From: JAAZMX01 sp035388025
GTDB taxonomy: Bacteria > Patescibacteriota > Patescibacteriia > UBA2196 > GWA2-42-15
Assembly (NCBI GenBank): GCA_035388025.1
Contig: DAOOPA010000015.1
Span: 1 to 18,687 of the forward strand
Direction: 5' to 3'
DNA: 18,687 nucleotides
Shown here: positions 7,932 to 14,900 of the stretch, in pieces
Layout: each line of letters begins with the position of its first letter
How positions within the stretch are numbered: position 1 is the first letter of the stretch
Made by a program: the position numbers and the translations under genes
The notes under the pieces: generated by a model
Database searches by the model: none
Seen by the model: the letters and a program-made list of their open reading frames with translations, nothing else
What the model was told of the DNA's origin: nothing

Positions 7932-9299
7932 ATGACCTACCATATCACCACCTATGGCTGCCAGATGAATACCTCTGATTCCGAGCGTATTGCCTCTGTT
8001 TTGGAGCAAAATTTGGGCCTAAAACAAGCCCCGGAAGCCCGAGCCGACATTCTGGTCTACAATCTCTGTTCCGTGCGTCAAACAGCCGTCAATCGCGTCT
8101 GGGGCAACTTCAAAAAAACCCGAGGCAAACGCCAGCCCCTGATCATTTTTACCGGCTGTATTTTACCCCCAGACCAAGAAAAAATACGACAAAAAAATTG
8201 TCTGGTTTTGGATATCAAAGACCTGCCCCGCTGGCCCAGTCTAATCATCCCTCACCTAACAAAAAACAATGAAGTAATAAAGCAATATAACAATTTAATA
8301 ATTAAGCAATCAAAAAACAAAAATCAAAATTATCTCCGTATCCAGCCTCAATATTCTTCCTCATTTACCGCCTATGTCCCCATCATGACCGGCTGTAATA
8401 ATTTTTGTTCTTACTGCGCCGTGCCCTACACCCGCGGCCGTGAAGTCTCTCGTCCTGTTGAAGAAATTATGACTGAAATTTCTGATCTGACTTCCCGTGG
8501 TTACCGAGAAATCATCCTCCTCGGTCAAAATGTCAATTCTTACAATTCACCAGTTACTAATTACGAGTTACGAGTTACTAAAAAAAATATTAATTTCCCC
8601 TCCCTCCTCCACCTCATCGACCAAATAAAAGGCGACTTCTGGCTCACCTTCTTCACCTCTCATCCCAAAGATCTCTCGCCAGAGTTGATCGCCTGTTTCC
8701 AAAATTCCAAACACCTTATTCCCTACTTGCATCTGGCGCTCCAATCTGGTTCAAACAAAATTCTCAAAGTCATGAACCGAAAATATACTGGCCAACACTT
8801 CGTTGAACTAATAAAAAAAGTCCGCGCCGCGAGTCCCGATATCTGCGTATCTACCGACATCATCGTCGGCTTTCCAGGAGAAACACAAAGAGACTTTCTG
8901 GCCACCGCCACTCTCATGAAAAAAGTCCGCTTTGATATGGCCTACTTGGCCGAATATTCTCCCCGACCTCTGACTGTCGCCGCTCGGCTCGAAGATGATA
9001 TACCGACCAAAGAAAAAACCAACCGCAAAAATATTCTTAACGAAATCCTCAAAACAACTGCTCTGTCCAACAATCAAAAAATGGTCAACCAAACCACCGA
9101 AGTATTAGTCTCTTCCGCCGACAAAAATTTTCTTTTTGGCAGGACAAAAAATTTCAAAAATGTTAAAATAATAACAAGCAATAAACAACAAACAATTAAC
9201 AATAAAAAAATAATAGGTCAATTTGTCAAAATAAAAATAACCAAAGCGACTGCCTGGAATCTGGAAGGTGAATTAACCAGCGTTGGTTCAGGTCTCTGA
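7932..9299 (+). CDS. miaB: tRNA-2-methylthio-N6-dimethylallyladenosine synthase MiaB
   Basis: 455 aa, normal for the family. A radical-SAM methylthiotransferase that converts i6A37 to ms2i6A37 next to the anticodon of tRNAs reading U-starting codons. The N-terminal MTTase domain has the three cluster cysteines C10 (TYGCQMN), C46 and C76 (TGC). The radical-SAM motif CxxxCxxC is C155/C159/C162 (GCNNFCSYCAVPYTRG). A TRAM-like RNA-binding domain occupies about residues 390-452. The ATG start follows a run of C with no Shine-Dalgarno. Oddities: three short tandem-repeat tracts lie inside the coding region, in the linker between MTTase and radical-SAM domains (111-127), within the radical-SAM domain (208-217) and in TRAM (417-426), and a palindrome supplies the last codons and the stop. 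Its substrate is made by MiaA, encoded about 1 kb downstream on the same strand. Confidence 0.97.
   Translation: MTYHITTYGCQMNTSDSERIASVLEQNLGLKQAPEARADILVYNLCSVRQTAVNRVWGNFKKTRGKRQPLIIFTGCILPPDQEKIRQKNCLVLDIKDLPRWPSLIIPHLTKNNEVIKQYNNLIIKQSKNKNQNYLRIQPQYSSSFTAYVPIMTGCNNFCSYCAVPYTRGREVSRPVEEIMTEISDLTSRGYREIILLGQNVNSYNSPVTNYELRVTKKNINFPSLLHLIDQIKGDFWLTFFTSHPKDLSPELIACFQNSKHLIPYLHLALQSGSNKILKVMNRKYTGQHFVELIKKVRAASPDICVSTDIIVGFPGETQRDFLATATLMKKVRFDMAYLAEYSPRPLTVAARLEDDIPTKEKTNRKNILNEILKTTALSNNQKMVNQTTEVLVSSADKNFLFGRTKNFKNVKIITSNKQQTINNKKIIGQFVKIKITKATAWNLEGELTSVGSGL
8263..8310 (+). repeat. Octamer tandem tract (six units) inside miaB
   Basis: Six successive octamers: AAAACAAT, GAAGTAAT, AAAGCAAT, ATAACAAT, TTAATAAT, TAAGCAAT. 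All end in AAT. The tract encodes a polar, Asn/Lys/Ile-rich linker at MiaB residues 111-127. Its 48-base length keeps the reading frame. The units are imperfect, so a biased A-rich linker is an alternative explanation. Confidence 0.6.
8553..8580 (+). repeat. Heptamer tandem tract (four units) inside miaB
   Basis: Four heptamers: GTTACTA, ATTACGA, GTTACGA, GTTACTA (consensus RTTACKA), followed by a run of A. They encode VTNYELRVT at MiaB residues 208-217, in a segment that looks like an extra loop of the radical-SAM domain. Confidence 0.8.
9180..9207 (+). repeat. Heptamer tandem tract (four units) near the miaB 3' end
   Basis: Four heptamers: AATAAAC, AACAAAC, AATTAAC, AATAAAA, followed by more A. 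They encode a Gln/Asn/Lys-rich loop at about residues 417-426 in the TRAM domain. Confidence 0.65.
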
Positions 9300-9306
9300 C
9301 CTGAAC
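9286..9306. repeat. REP-like palindrome overlapping the miaB stop codon
   Basis: GTTCAGGTC (9286-9294) and GACCTGAAC (9298-9306) form a perfect 9-bp stem with a TCT loop. The TGA stop of miaB is at 9297-9299, so the element encodes the last residues (GSGL). The preceding CGTTG matches the base before the palindrome at 18001. There is no following T-tract, so it is not an ordinary terminator. Confidence 0.75.
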
Positions 9307-9340
9307 TATGTATTTATCGTCCAATCTTAACGTTATTTAA

Positions 9341-9384
9341 AACCAAAAACAAAAGCCCCTCATGAATTTACTTCACAAGAGGCT
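9341..9384 (-). terminator. Terminator of the 210-aa membrane-protein gene
   Basis: Read on the minus strand, a 13-bp stem (arms at 9372-9384 and 9354-9366, three G-T wobbles) with a 5-base loop is followed by TTTTGTTTTT (9344-9353). The left arm includes the gene's stop codon (9373-9375). It sits between the convergent miaB and 210-aa genes. Confidence 0.75.
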
Positions 9385-10005
9385 CTCCAACGCTGTGGCC
9401 AAAAACCACCCGGTATAGTAAGCAACATAGGCTTTCGCATACATGCCTAAGACCAAACCGGGCAGGTAATTAACTGGCTTATCTTTTAAAGCCACCAAAG
9501 AAACAGCGGCCCTAAAATATAAACTTGCAGTAAAGGCGATAAAGATGTTATCTCTCAAAAAATAGAAGGGTTTCCTAAAATGCAGCTTGTCCAAAATTAA
9601 GTTCGTTCTAGCTCCAATATTAGCCGCCAGACAAACAATTACATTTTTTATAAAACTAAAAATATCTTGGGTTCTAACAAGAACCATTTTAAAATGTAAT
9701 TTTGAACTAGCTGCCACTATTATCTGGGCAAAATACATTTTTCTTGAGATAAACCTCAATACTCGTCCGATCGTCTGTTTGACTGCTAAAGCTATTTCCT
9801 CAGACGATACCTGCTTCTTTTCCCATCGCCATAAATAATAAAGTAACGTATTTTGGACGACGATAAAAGACCAATTAATATAAATATTGTATTCCGCTAA
9901 TTGTCCATTCCAACGAAAAACCTTACAAAAAAATGTATAGGTCTCCGCGAATGGCACCATTAGCAGAAAACTGATCAGCCACCCGACTTCAGTTGTTTTC
10001 TTCAC
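9373..10005 (-). CDS. Unrecognised multi-pass membrane protein
   Basis: 210 aa, GTG start at 10003-10005. I do not recognise the family. Hydrophobic segments lie at about residues 8-25, 43-60, 120-135 and 150-205, separated by Lys/Arg-rich stretches (for example WRWEKKQ and the region around residues 75-95), so an integral membrane protein with about four helices is likely. The start is fixed by an unusually strong Shine-Dalgarno; the stop lies within a good terminator, so it is a self-contained transcription unit. It runs against miaB and miaA and separates these two pathway partners. Composition is more A+T-rich than its neighbours, with no short tandem tracts or surface-protein modules. 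A transferred cargo gene is possible but unproven. Confidence 0.8.
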   Translation of the reverse strand: MKKTTEVGWLISFLLMVPFAETYTFFCKVFRWNGQLAEYNIYINWSFIVVQNTLLYYLWRWEKKQVSSEEIALAVKQTIGRVLRFISRKMYFAQIIVAASSKLHFKMVLVRTQDIFSFIKNVIVCLAANIGARTNLILDKLHFRKPFYFLRDNIFIAFTASLYFRAAVSLVALKDKPVNYLPGLVLGMYAKAYVAYYTGWFLATALESLL

Positions 10006-10008
10006 GTT

Positions 10009-10016
10009 CCCCTCCC
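10009..10016 (-). promoter_or_regulatory. Strong Shine-Dalgarno that fixes a GTG start
   Basis: On the minus strand GGGAGGGG lies three bases before the GTG at 10005 (five from the GGGAGG core). Nearly every other gene in this window lacks a recognisable Shine-Dalgarno, so this site stands out and supports GTG as the real start. Confidence 0.75.
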
Positions 10017-10090
10017 TTTATTTTTTCTTGTGTTTTTATATTTTTATATTTCTATTTATTTACATTCTATTTCCTAACTTTACTTGTTTT

Positions 10091-10249
10091 ATGCCCAAAA
10101 GTCAACCCCGCCTCAAAGCGGAAAAACGCGAAGCCGTAGCTAAAAAAATCATAATCAAAAAGAAAAAAGGCGCTACCCTAGCCGGCCAGCTCGCCCGCTT
10201 CCAAACTGCTGGAAAATATATGAGAAAAAAACAAAGAATTAAGATTTAA
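10091..10249 (+). CDS. Small Lys/Arg-rich basic protein, hypothetical
   Basis: 52 aa from the ATG at 10091 (MPKSQPRLKAEKREAV...). The frame stays open upstream to an ATG at 10028, but that extension is very A/T-rich and reads like non-coding spacer, so the shorter start is preferred. About a third of the residues are Lys or Arg, including a KKIIIKKKKG block and a C-terminal YMRKKQRIKI tail, with no cysteines. The charge suggests RNA, ribosome or DNA binding, but I recognise no family. It lies upstream of miaA on the same strand, separated by a heptamer tract, and could be cotranscribed with it. G+C in the body is similar to known genes here, which supports coding. Confidence 0.6.
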   Translation: MPKSQPRLKAEKREAVAKKIIIKKKKGATLAGQLARFQTAGKYMRKKQRIKI

Positions 10250-10265
10250 AAATATTAATTTATTC

Positions 10266-10293
10266 ATAAATCTTAAATCTTAAATCATAAATC
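10266..10293 (+). repeat. Heptamer tandem tract (four units) upstream of miaA
   Basis: Four perfect heptamers of consensus WTAAATC: ATAAATC, TTAAATC, TTAAATC, ATAAATC, followed by TTTT. An inverted AAGATTTAA around 10240 could pair with TTAAATCTT here, giving a weak hairpin after the small basic gene. Confidence 0.85.
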
Positions 10294-10332
10294 TTTTGTT
10301 GTGCTTGAATGTTTTTATGCTTTAATATTTAT

Positions 10333-11229
10333 ATGAATAATCCTAAAATAGTCGTCATCCTCGGCCCCACCGCCTCCGGCAAAACAAAACTGGCCGTATC
10401 TTTGGCTCAAAAATTTAATGGCGAAATCATCTCCGCTGATTCCCGCCAAATTTATCGTGGTATGAATATTGGTACCGGCAAAGATCTGAATGAATACCGA
10501 ATTCAAAATTCAACAATCCCTTATCACCTCATCGATATCAAAAATCCCAACCAAAAATTCAACGTCGCCAACTACAAAAAATTAGCCCTGGCAAAAATCA
10601 AAGAGATCACCCAACGCGGCCGTCTGCCATTTCTCGTCGGTGGCACGGGTCTTTATATCTCCGCCCTCGTGGATAATTATCAAATACCCAAAATCAAACC
10701 AGATGTTAAAATCAGAAAAAAATTAGCCTCCTTATCACTCCCCGCCAAACAAAAAATGCTAAAAAGACTTGACCCAATCTCCTTCAAAACTATTGACCTC
10801 AAAAATCCCCGCCGGCTAGATCGCGCCCTGGAGGTCTGCCTCTCCGGCCAAAAATTTTCCGCCCTAAAAAAAGTCGCCGAGCCCTTAGTTGACCCCCTAC
10901 TGCTTGGCCTTGATATCCCCCGCGAAAAAATAAATCAAAAAATCAACGCCCGGGTTGAACACATGATTCAATCTGGACTAATTCAGGAAACCAAAACCTT
11001 AATCAAAAAATACGGCTCAGCCGCCGTCCCACTGCAAACCATTGGCTATCAGGAAATTATCAATTATTTAAACCACCAGTCTACGCCCGAACAAGCCCTC
11101 AATTTGATCAAAACCCACACTCACCAATACGCCAAACGCCAAATGACCTGGTTCCGGCGCAATCAGCGTATCCATTGGCTGACTAAACCCAGCGAAGCCC
11201 AAAAACTCATCAAAAAATTTTTGAAATAA
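10333..11229 (+). CDS. miaA: tRNA dimethylallyltransferase MiaA
   Basis: 298 aa from the ATG at 10333 (MNNPKIVVILGPTASGKT). An in-frame ATG at 10309 adds eight residues that do not fit the family's usual start. MiaA transfers a dimethylallyl group to N6 of A37 of tRNA, giving i6A, the substrate of MiaB. Visible motifs: P-loop GPTASGKT (11-18), DSRQIYRGMNIGTGK (from residue 36), VGGTGLYISALVDNY, NPRRLDRALEV, and the C-terminal QTIGYQEII and YAKRQMTWFRR segments expected of the family. Length is normal. No Shine-Dalgarno; the leader is A/T-rich. Heptamer tracts of the same WTAAATC type lie on both sides of the gene. Confidence 0.97.
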   Translation: MNNPKIVVILGPTASGKTKLAVSLAQKFNGEIISADSRQIYRGMNIGTGKDLNEYRIQNSTIPYHLIDIKNPNQKFNVANYKKLALAKIKEITQRGRLPFLVGGTGLYISALVDNYQIPKIKPDVKIRKKLASLSLPAKQKMLKRLDPISFKTIDLKNPRRLDRALEVCLSGQKFSALKKVAEPLVDPLLLGLDIPREKINQKINARVEHMIQSGLIQETKTLIKKYGSAAVPLQTIGYQEIINYLNHQSTPEQALNLIKTHTHQYAKRQMTWFRRNQRIHWLTKPSEAQKLIKKFLK

Positions 11230-11258
11230 ATTCGCCCCGCAACAACGGAGCGAATTTT
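11228..11258 (+). terminator. Rho-independent terminator of miaA
   Basis: AAATTCGC-C-CCG (11228-11239) pairs with CGG-A-GCGAATTT (11246-11257), with one internal mismatch and a 6-base loop, then TTTTC. The stem begins within the TAA stop codon. The A-rich left side could also end the leftward transcript of the convergent 164-aa gene. Confidence 0.8.
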
Positions 11259-11259
11259 C

Positions 11260-11287
11260 TTAAATCATAAATCTTAAATCCTAAATC
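11260..11287 (+). repeat. Heptamer tandem tract (four units) downstream of miaA
   Basis: Four heptamers: TTAAATC, ATAAATC, TTAAATC, CTAAATC, followed by ATTTTTTC. Same WTAAATC type as the tract at 10266. Its right end supplies the TGA stop codon (11286-11288) of the convergent 164-aa gene. Confidence 0.85.
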
Positions 11288-11780
11288 ATTTTTTCTCTTT
11301 ATGTTTCTTGATCGCCTGCATAATCTTGCTTTCCTCTTTCAAATCAGCTCTGAACAAAATCGCCTGCCGATTGATATTCATCTTGTCCTCCGTGCCATAA
11401 ATTTCCCCGCCAAATTTCACAATCGCAAAATCGCTTTGTTGCAAAGCCTCCGTTCCCTGTTGCAAAGGTACTGGTTTTTGGGGATAATAAACATCAACCA
11501 ATGTAACCTCCCATTGATCGCTTTCCACCATATGACCGAAATAAACCTGGCCATTGTCAAGGAAAACAGCCTGCCATTGATCCTGATTGTCATCTTTTTT
11601 GTCGTCCCGTCCAGTCCCTAGCCACAATACCGCCAAAATAATCAATACGCCCCCGGCCACCAACCACCAAACCAGCGGTTTTATTTTTTTTGTCTCTTTT
11701 CGCTGGTGCGACAATTCACTCGCTCCGGCCGGACCGAGAAAAATAGTCTGCATCGCTTCATTTTTCTTTTGTTCGTCCAT
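11286..11780 (-). CDS. Single-pass membrane protein with small extracytoplasmic domain, conserved-type hypothetical
   Basis: 164 aa, ATG at 11778-11780, preceded by a purine-rich AAAAGAAAAAT but no clean Shine-Dalgarno. A charged N-terminal tail (1-34) is followed by one membrane helix (about 36-55, PLVWWLVAGGVLIILAVLWL). A soluble domain at about 66-155 carries AVFLDNGQVYFGHM and VTLVDVYYPQKP, a pattern I associate with hypothetical proteins of CPR genomes. It has no enzymatic motif that I can see. The long basic C-terminal end (KKHKEKK) runs into a heptamer tract. It lies downstream of the surface-protein operon on the same strand but is separated from it by 169 bases holding two palindromes, so its transcription may be separate. 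Function unknown. Confidence 0.85.
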   Translation of the reverse strand: MDEQKKNEAMQTIFLGPAGASELSHQRKETKKIKPLVWWLVAGGVLIILAVLWLGTGRDDKKDDNQDQWQAVFLDNGQVYFGHMVESDQWEVTLVDVYYPQKPVPLQQGTEALQQSDFAIVKFGGEIYGTEDKMNINRQAILFRADLKEESKIMQAIKKHKEKK

Positions 11781-11828
11781 ATTTTTCTTTTAAAATTAAT
11801 AATTATCTTAATAAAATAGGGTCTTTGC

Positions 11829-11853
11829 TGGTTCAGATTTGTAATCTGAACCA
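11829..11853 (+). repeat. REP-like palindrome, left member of an inverted pair
   Basis: TGGTTCAGATT (11829-11839) and AATCTGAACCA (11843-11853) form a perfect 11-bp stem with a TGT loop. Same TGGTTCA...TGAACCA ends as the palindromes flanking the transposase gene. It lies in the 169-base spacer 11781-11949, which holds no gene. A T-rich run follows on the plus strand. Confidence 0.85.
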
Positions 11854-11902
11854 ATTATTTTTTTCTAAATCATCTTAATTATATAATAATATCAAAATTC
11901 CC

Positions 11903-11927
11903 TGGTTCAGTTTACAAAACTGAACTA
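11903..11927 (-). repeat. REP-like palindrome, right member of an inverted pair
   Basis: GTTCAGTTT (11905-11913) and AAACTGAAC (11917-11925) form a perfect 9-bp stem with an ACA loop, the reverse complement of the TGT loop of the copy at 11829. The two copies are thus in opposite orientation, 49 bases apart, as in REP pairs. The stem differs from its partner by paired changes. Confidence 0.85.
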
Positions 11928-11949
11928 ATGAGATATCCACGTAGTCTCT

Positions 11950-14900
11950 CTATCTAAATAAAACATTCGGCACCACGCTTGTTTTGTTGACTGTGAAAGT
12001 CCCGCTACTACTAGAAGAACAGTCGCCACTAATGTCGCACACAAAAACCCAATAATTCCTAGTTTGGCCCGCGTCTTCGGCTATCACGTCATAAAAAACC
12101 GTAGCCGGATTATTAACAGTCAAAGCCGTTGACGAAGCCCAAAATCCGCCATCACAATTTTGATTAGTCAAAGAATCGGTCTTGCACACCTTAATCTTTA
12201 CTTGCGTGCTGTCCACGTCGCTCCAGTTGACAATAAAGCTGACCGAGCGCCCGGGATTGGTCGGATCTGGCGTATCCACAGTCAAATCCAAACCCGGCTC
12301 CTGGTTTTCCGGCACTGTTTCTTCAGCCCCAAAATCCAAAAAATTACCGCTTTCTTCAGTGATATTATTATATTGCGTTTGCAACCAGACGGCCGAACGC
12401 GCGGTATTAGAAATTCTGATCTCGTCAATAATGCCATTAAAATATTGATAAGCTCCATCGCCCCGCTCATTGCGCCCAAAAATCAAATTATTGGCGTTAC
12501 TGACAAAATCAGTAGTCACCTTTTGCGTTCTTTTCAGCTCGCCGTTTTCATAATAATTCATGGTTGTACCGTCATGAGTCACGGCCACATGGGTAAAAGT
12601 TGAGACAGCCGTAGCTGTGGCAAAACTCTGCGGTCGACCGGCCCAATCAAAAATATAACCGCCGCCTGTCTGCATCAATTCATAAGCGCTATTTTTGGCT
12701 ATGATCGGATGAGCCGGAATAGTTGAAGAAGCTAGGAAAAAAACCTCTGTCGCACCGCTATGGGTAAAGGCCGTATAGTACAATCTTTTACCATCAGTTT
12801 TGACTGAAGCGTCTGTGCTGTCGCCAGTGCCCTGACCATTGGGATTGGAACTGGCATCCTGTCTTGATGTCCAACTGATACCGGCCCCGGCTAAATCAGT
12901 ATTGGCCGTACTATAAAGTTCCGTACCGGCCGCGGCCGAGAAAGCCGCGTGATACGCCCGATTACCAGCAATGGTGATATCAGTGCCATTGATATCATCC
13001 GTGCCAGTTCCATTGGGTTCAGAAATATACGTCCAAAGGCCAACTCCGGTAGTGGAACCAGCGCCAGCCAGAGTAGAGGTAGCAAAAGAATAGGTATCAT
13101 CAGTGCCAGTATGACAAAAAGCTCCATAATAAAGCATGGCGCCATCAGAATCCAAACCAATATTACAATTACCATTAGTTCCACCGCCACCGGGTATATT
13201 GCTTTGTGTTGTCCAACTAATGCTATTGGTATCCATATTGCTTATAACTCCGCTGGCTGTTTTAAAAGTTTCCGTTCCTGCGTTTAAAGTCAAGGCCGCG
13301 AAATAAGCCTTGTCCCCGACGATTATCATATCAATACCGCTGTTCTCTCCTGACCCGGTCCCGCCAGGCGCACTCTGCGTCCGCCAACCGCTAGCATCCA
13401 TCGCGCCAGCCAAAGTCGTGGTCGCGGTATAAAAATAGCTGGTACCGTTAAGATTGCCCAAAGCCCCATAATAAAGAAAATCGCCGTCAGAATCAATAGC
13501 TACGCTCAAGCCTTCATCTGCCCCACAACCATCAGAGAAAACCGGTTGACTCGCGTTCCAACCAGAAAAATTATCGCCATTTAAATCAGAGCTAGCCACC
13601 AAAAAATCTTCCGTTGTGCCAGTGCACATCAGAGCCGCATAATAAATTTTATCTCCCACCACGACAAAATCCACACTGCTTTGTTCATAAGTCCCGGCTC
13701 CATTGGGTGCTGTTATGCTTTTCCACCTGGAAAAATTGGCTTCTGCTGTTGAGACATCATCGGTGCTGATCCAGGCCTCAATCGTCCCAGCATTGGTAAT
13801 ATCCAAACTATTATTATCGCCAATCGCCACGTAATCATCAGTGCCGTCAAAATCATCAGCCCCGCCCACCCGACCGCTGGCAGAACCCTGGGTCGTTACG
13901 GACACAGTCGTTGAATCATTGACCCCGGTTGAATCTTGATGCTGGCCTGTAGTCTCGGACATGTGCCAGACACCCTTATAATTCGTATCCCAAGCGCCAA
14001 CCTCATTTTCCTGACTCACTGCGCCAGCATTGCCATAGTAAATATAAATAGAAGTATTGGCTGAAGCGCTGACATTCGCTTCCACCCAAGCTACCACTTG
14101 TCCGGTGCTATTATTGTAAGATTCCAAATCATAGTCCAAAGCATTGCCCTGATCATCAGTGAAGGCCATATCAGAACCGTCAGATTTGCCCATATGGCCA
14201 GACCCGCCATAAATCAAATCCGCGTCAGTCGTTGTCACCATGACTGGAAAAGCGCCGGTATAAAACACCTGATTGGCATAAATAATAATCTCTTTGCGAT
14301 AAGGCCAGCTGGTGTTCCACCACGGATCAGCTGGATCATTGTAAGCGTAAACTATTTGAGCATTGGCTGGATCAAGCGGATCACTAAATTCAAACCGCAA
14401 AGTATGTTTGCCGGCAACCAAAGTTTTATGAATGACTGTGCCCGTACCCGCGCACTGCCAGTTGGGATAATAAATAATGTCCCCTGCTAAAATTTGCGGA
14501 GTTACGCTCTCGCCGTCGCAAGCCAGGGAGACAAATTCGTCATCATCAATTGTCGCCTGATCGTTGGGAATAATTTTTAGGTCAGCCGTGCCCAAAGTGG
14601 TGAAATCCACCACCCATTCTTCACCTTGCTTGGGGTGGGAATAAACATTGAGGATATTGATCTCCACGGTCGGATCCAAAATGACCGGATATTTGGCTTG
14701 GGCCAACCAATTCTTGTCCAAACGCACAGTCAAAATATCACCCTCAATAAAAGCGGCCACTGCTTCAAAATTGGGCTCGCCCTCGAACTCGGTGACAAAA
14801 GGCGCTGGCATGGTAAAGATTAAAGCCATTTCTTTATTGTCCAAATATCTTTTTTTATCATAAAAAATAAAATCACCTTGTCTTTTTTCAATTACGAACT

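Noticed and set aside
10028..10090. N-terminal extension of the small basic protein from ATG 10028
   Set aside because: The extension is A/T-rich, hydrophobic and unlike the basic body; it is better read as leader DNA.
11829..11927. The palindromes as simple rho-independent terminators
   Set aside because: On the strand of the surface operon neither is followed by a U-tract; shared ends, opposite orientations and copies near the transposase favour REP-like elements, though an effect on mRNA ends is possible.
12891..13287. Open frames within the six-repeat region of the 1109-aa gene
   Set aside because: Low-complexity hydrophobic or Ser-rich products that mirror the repeats of the real gene.
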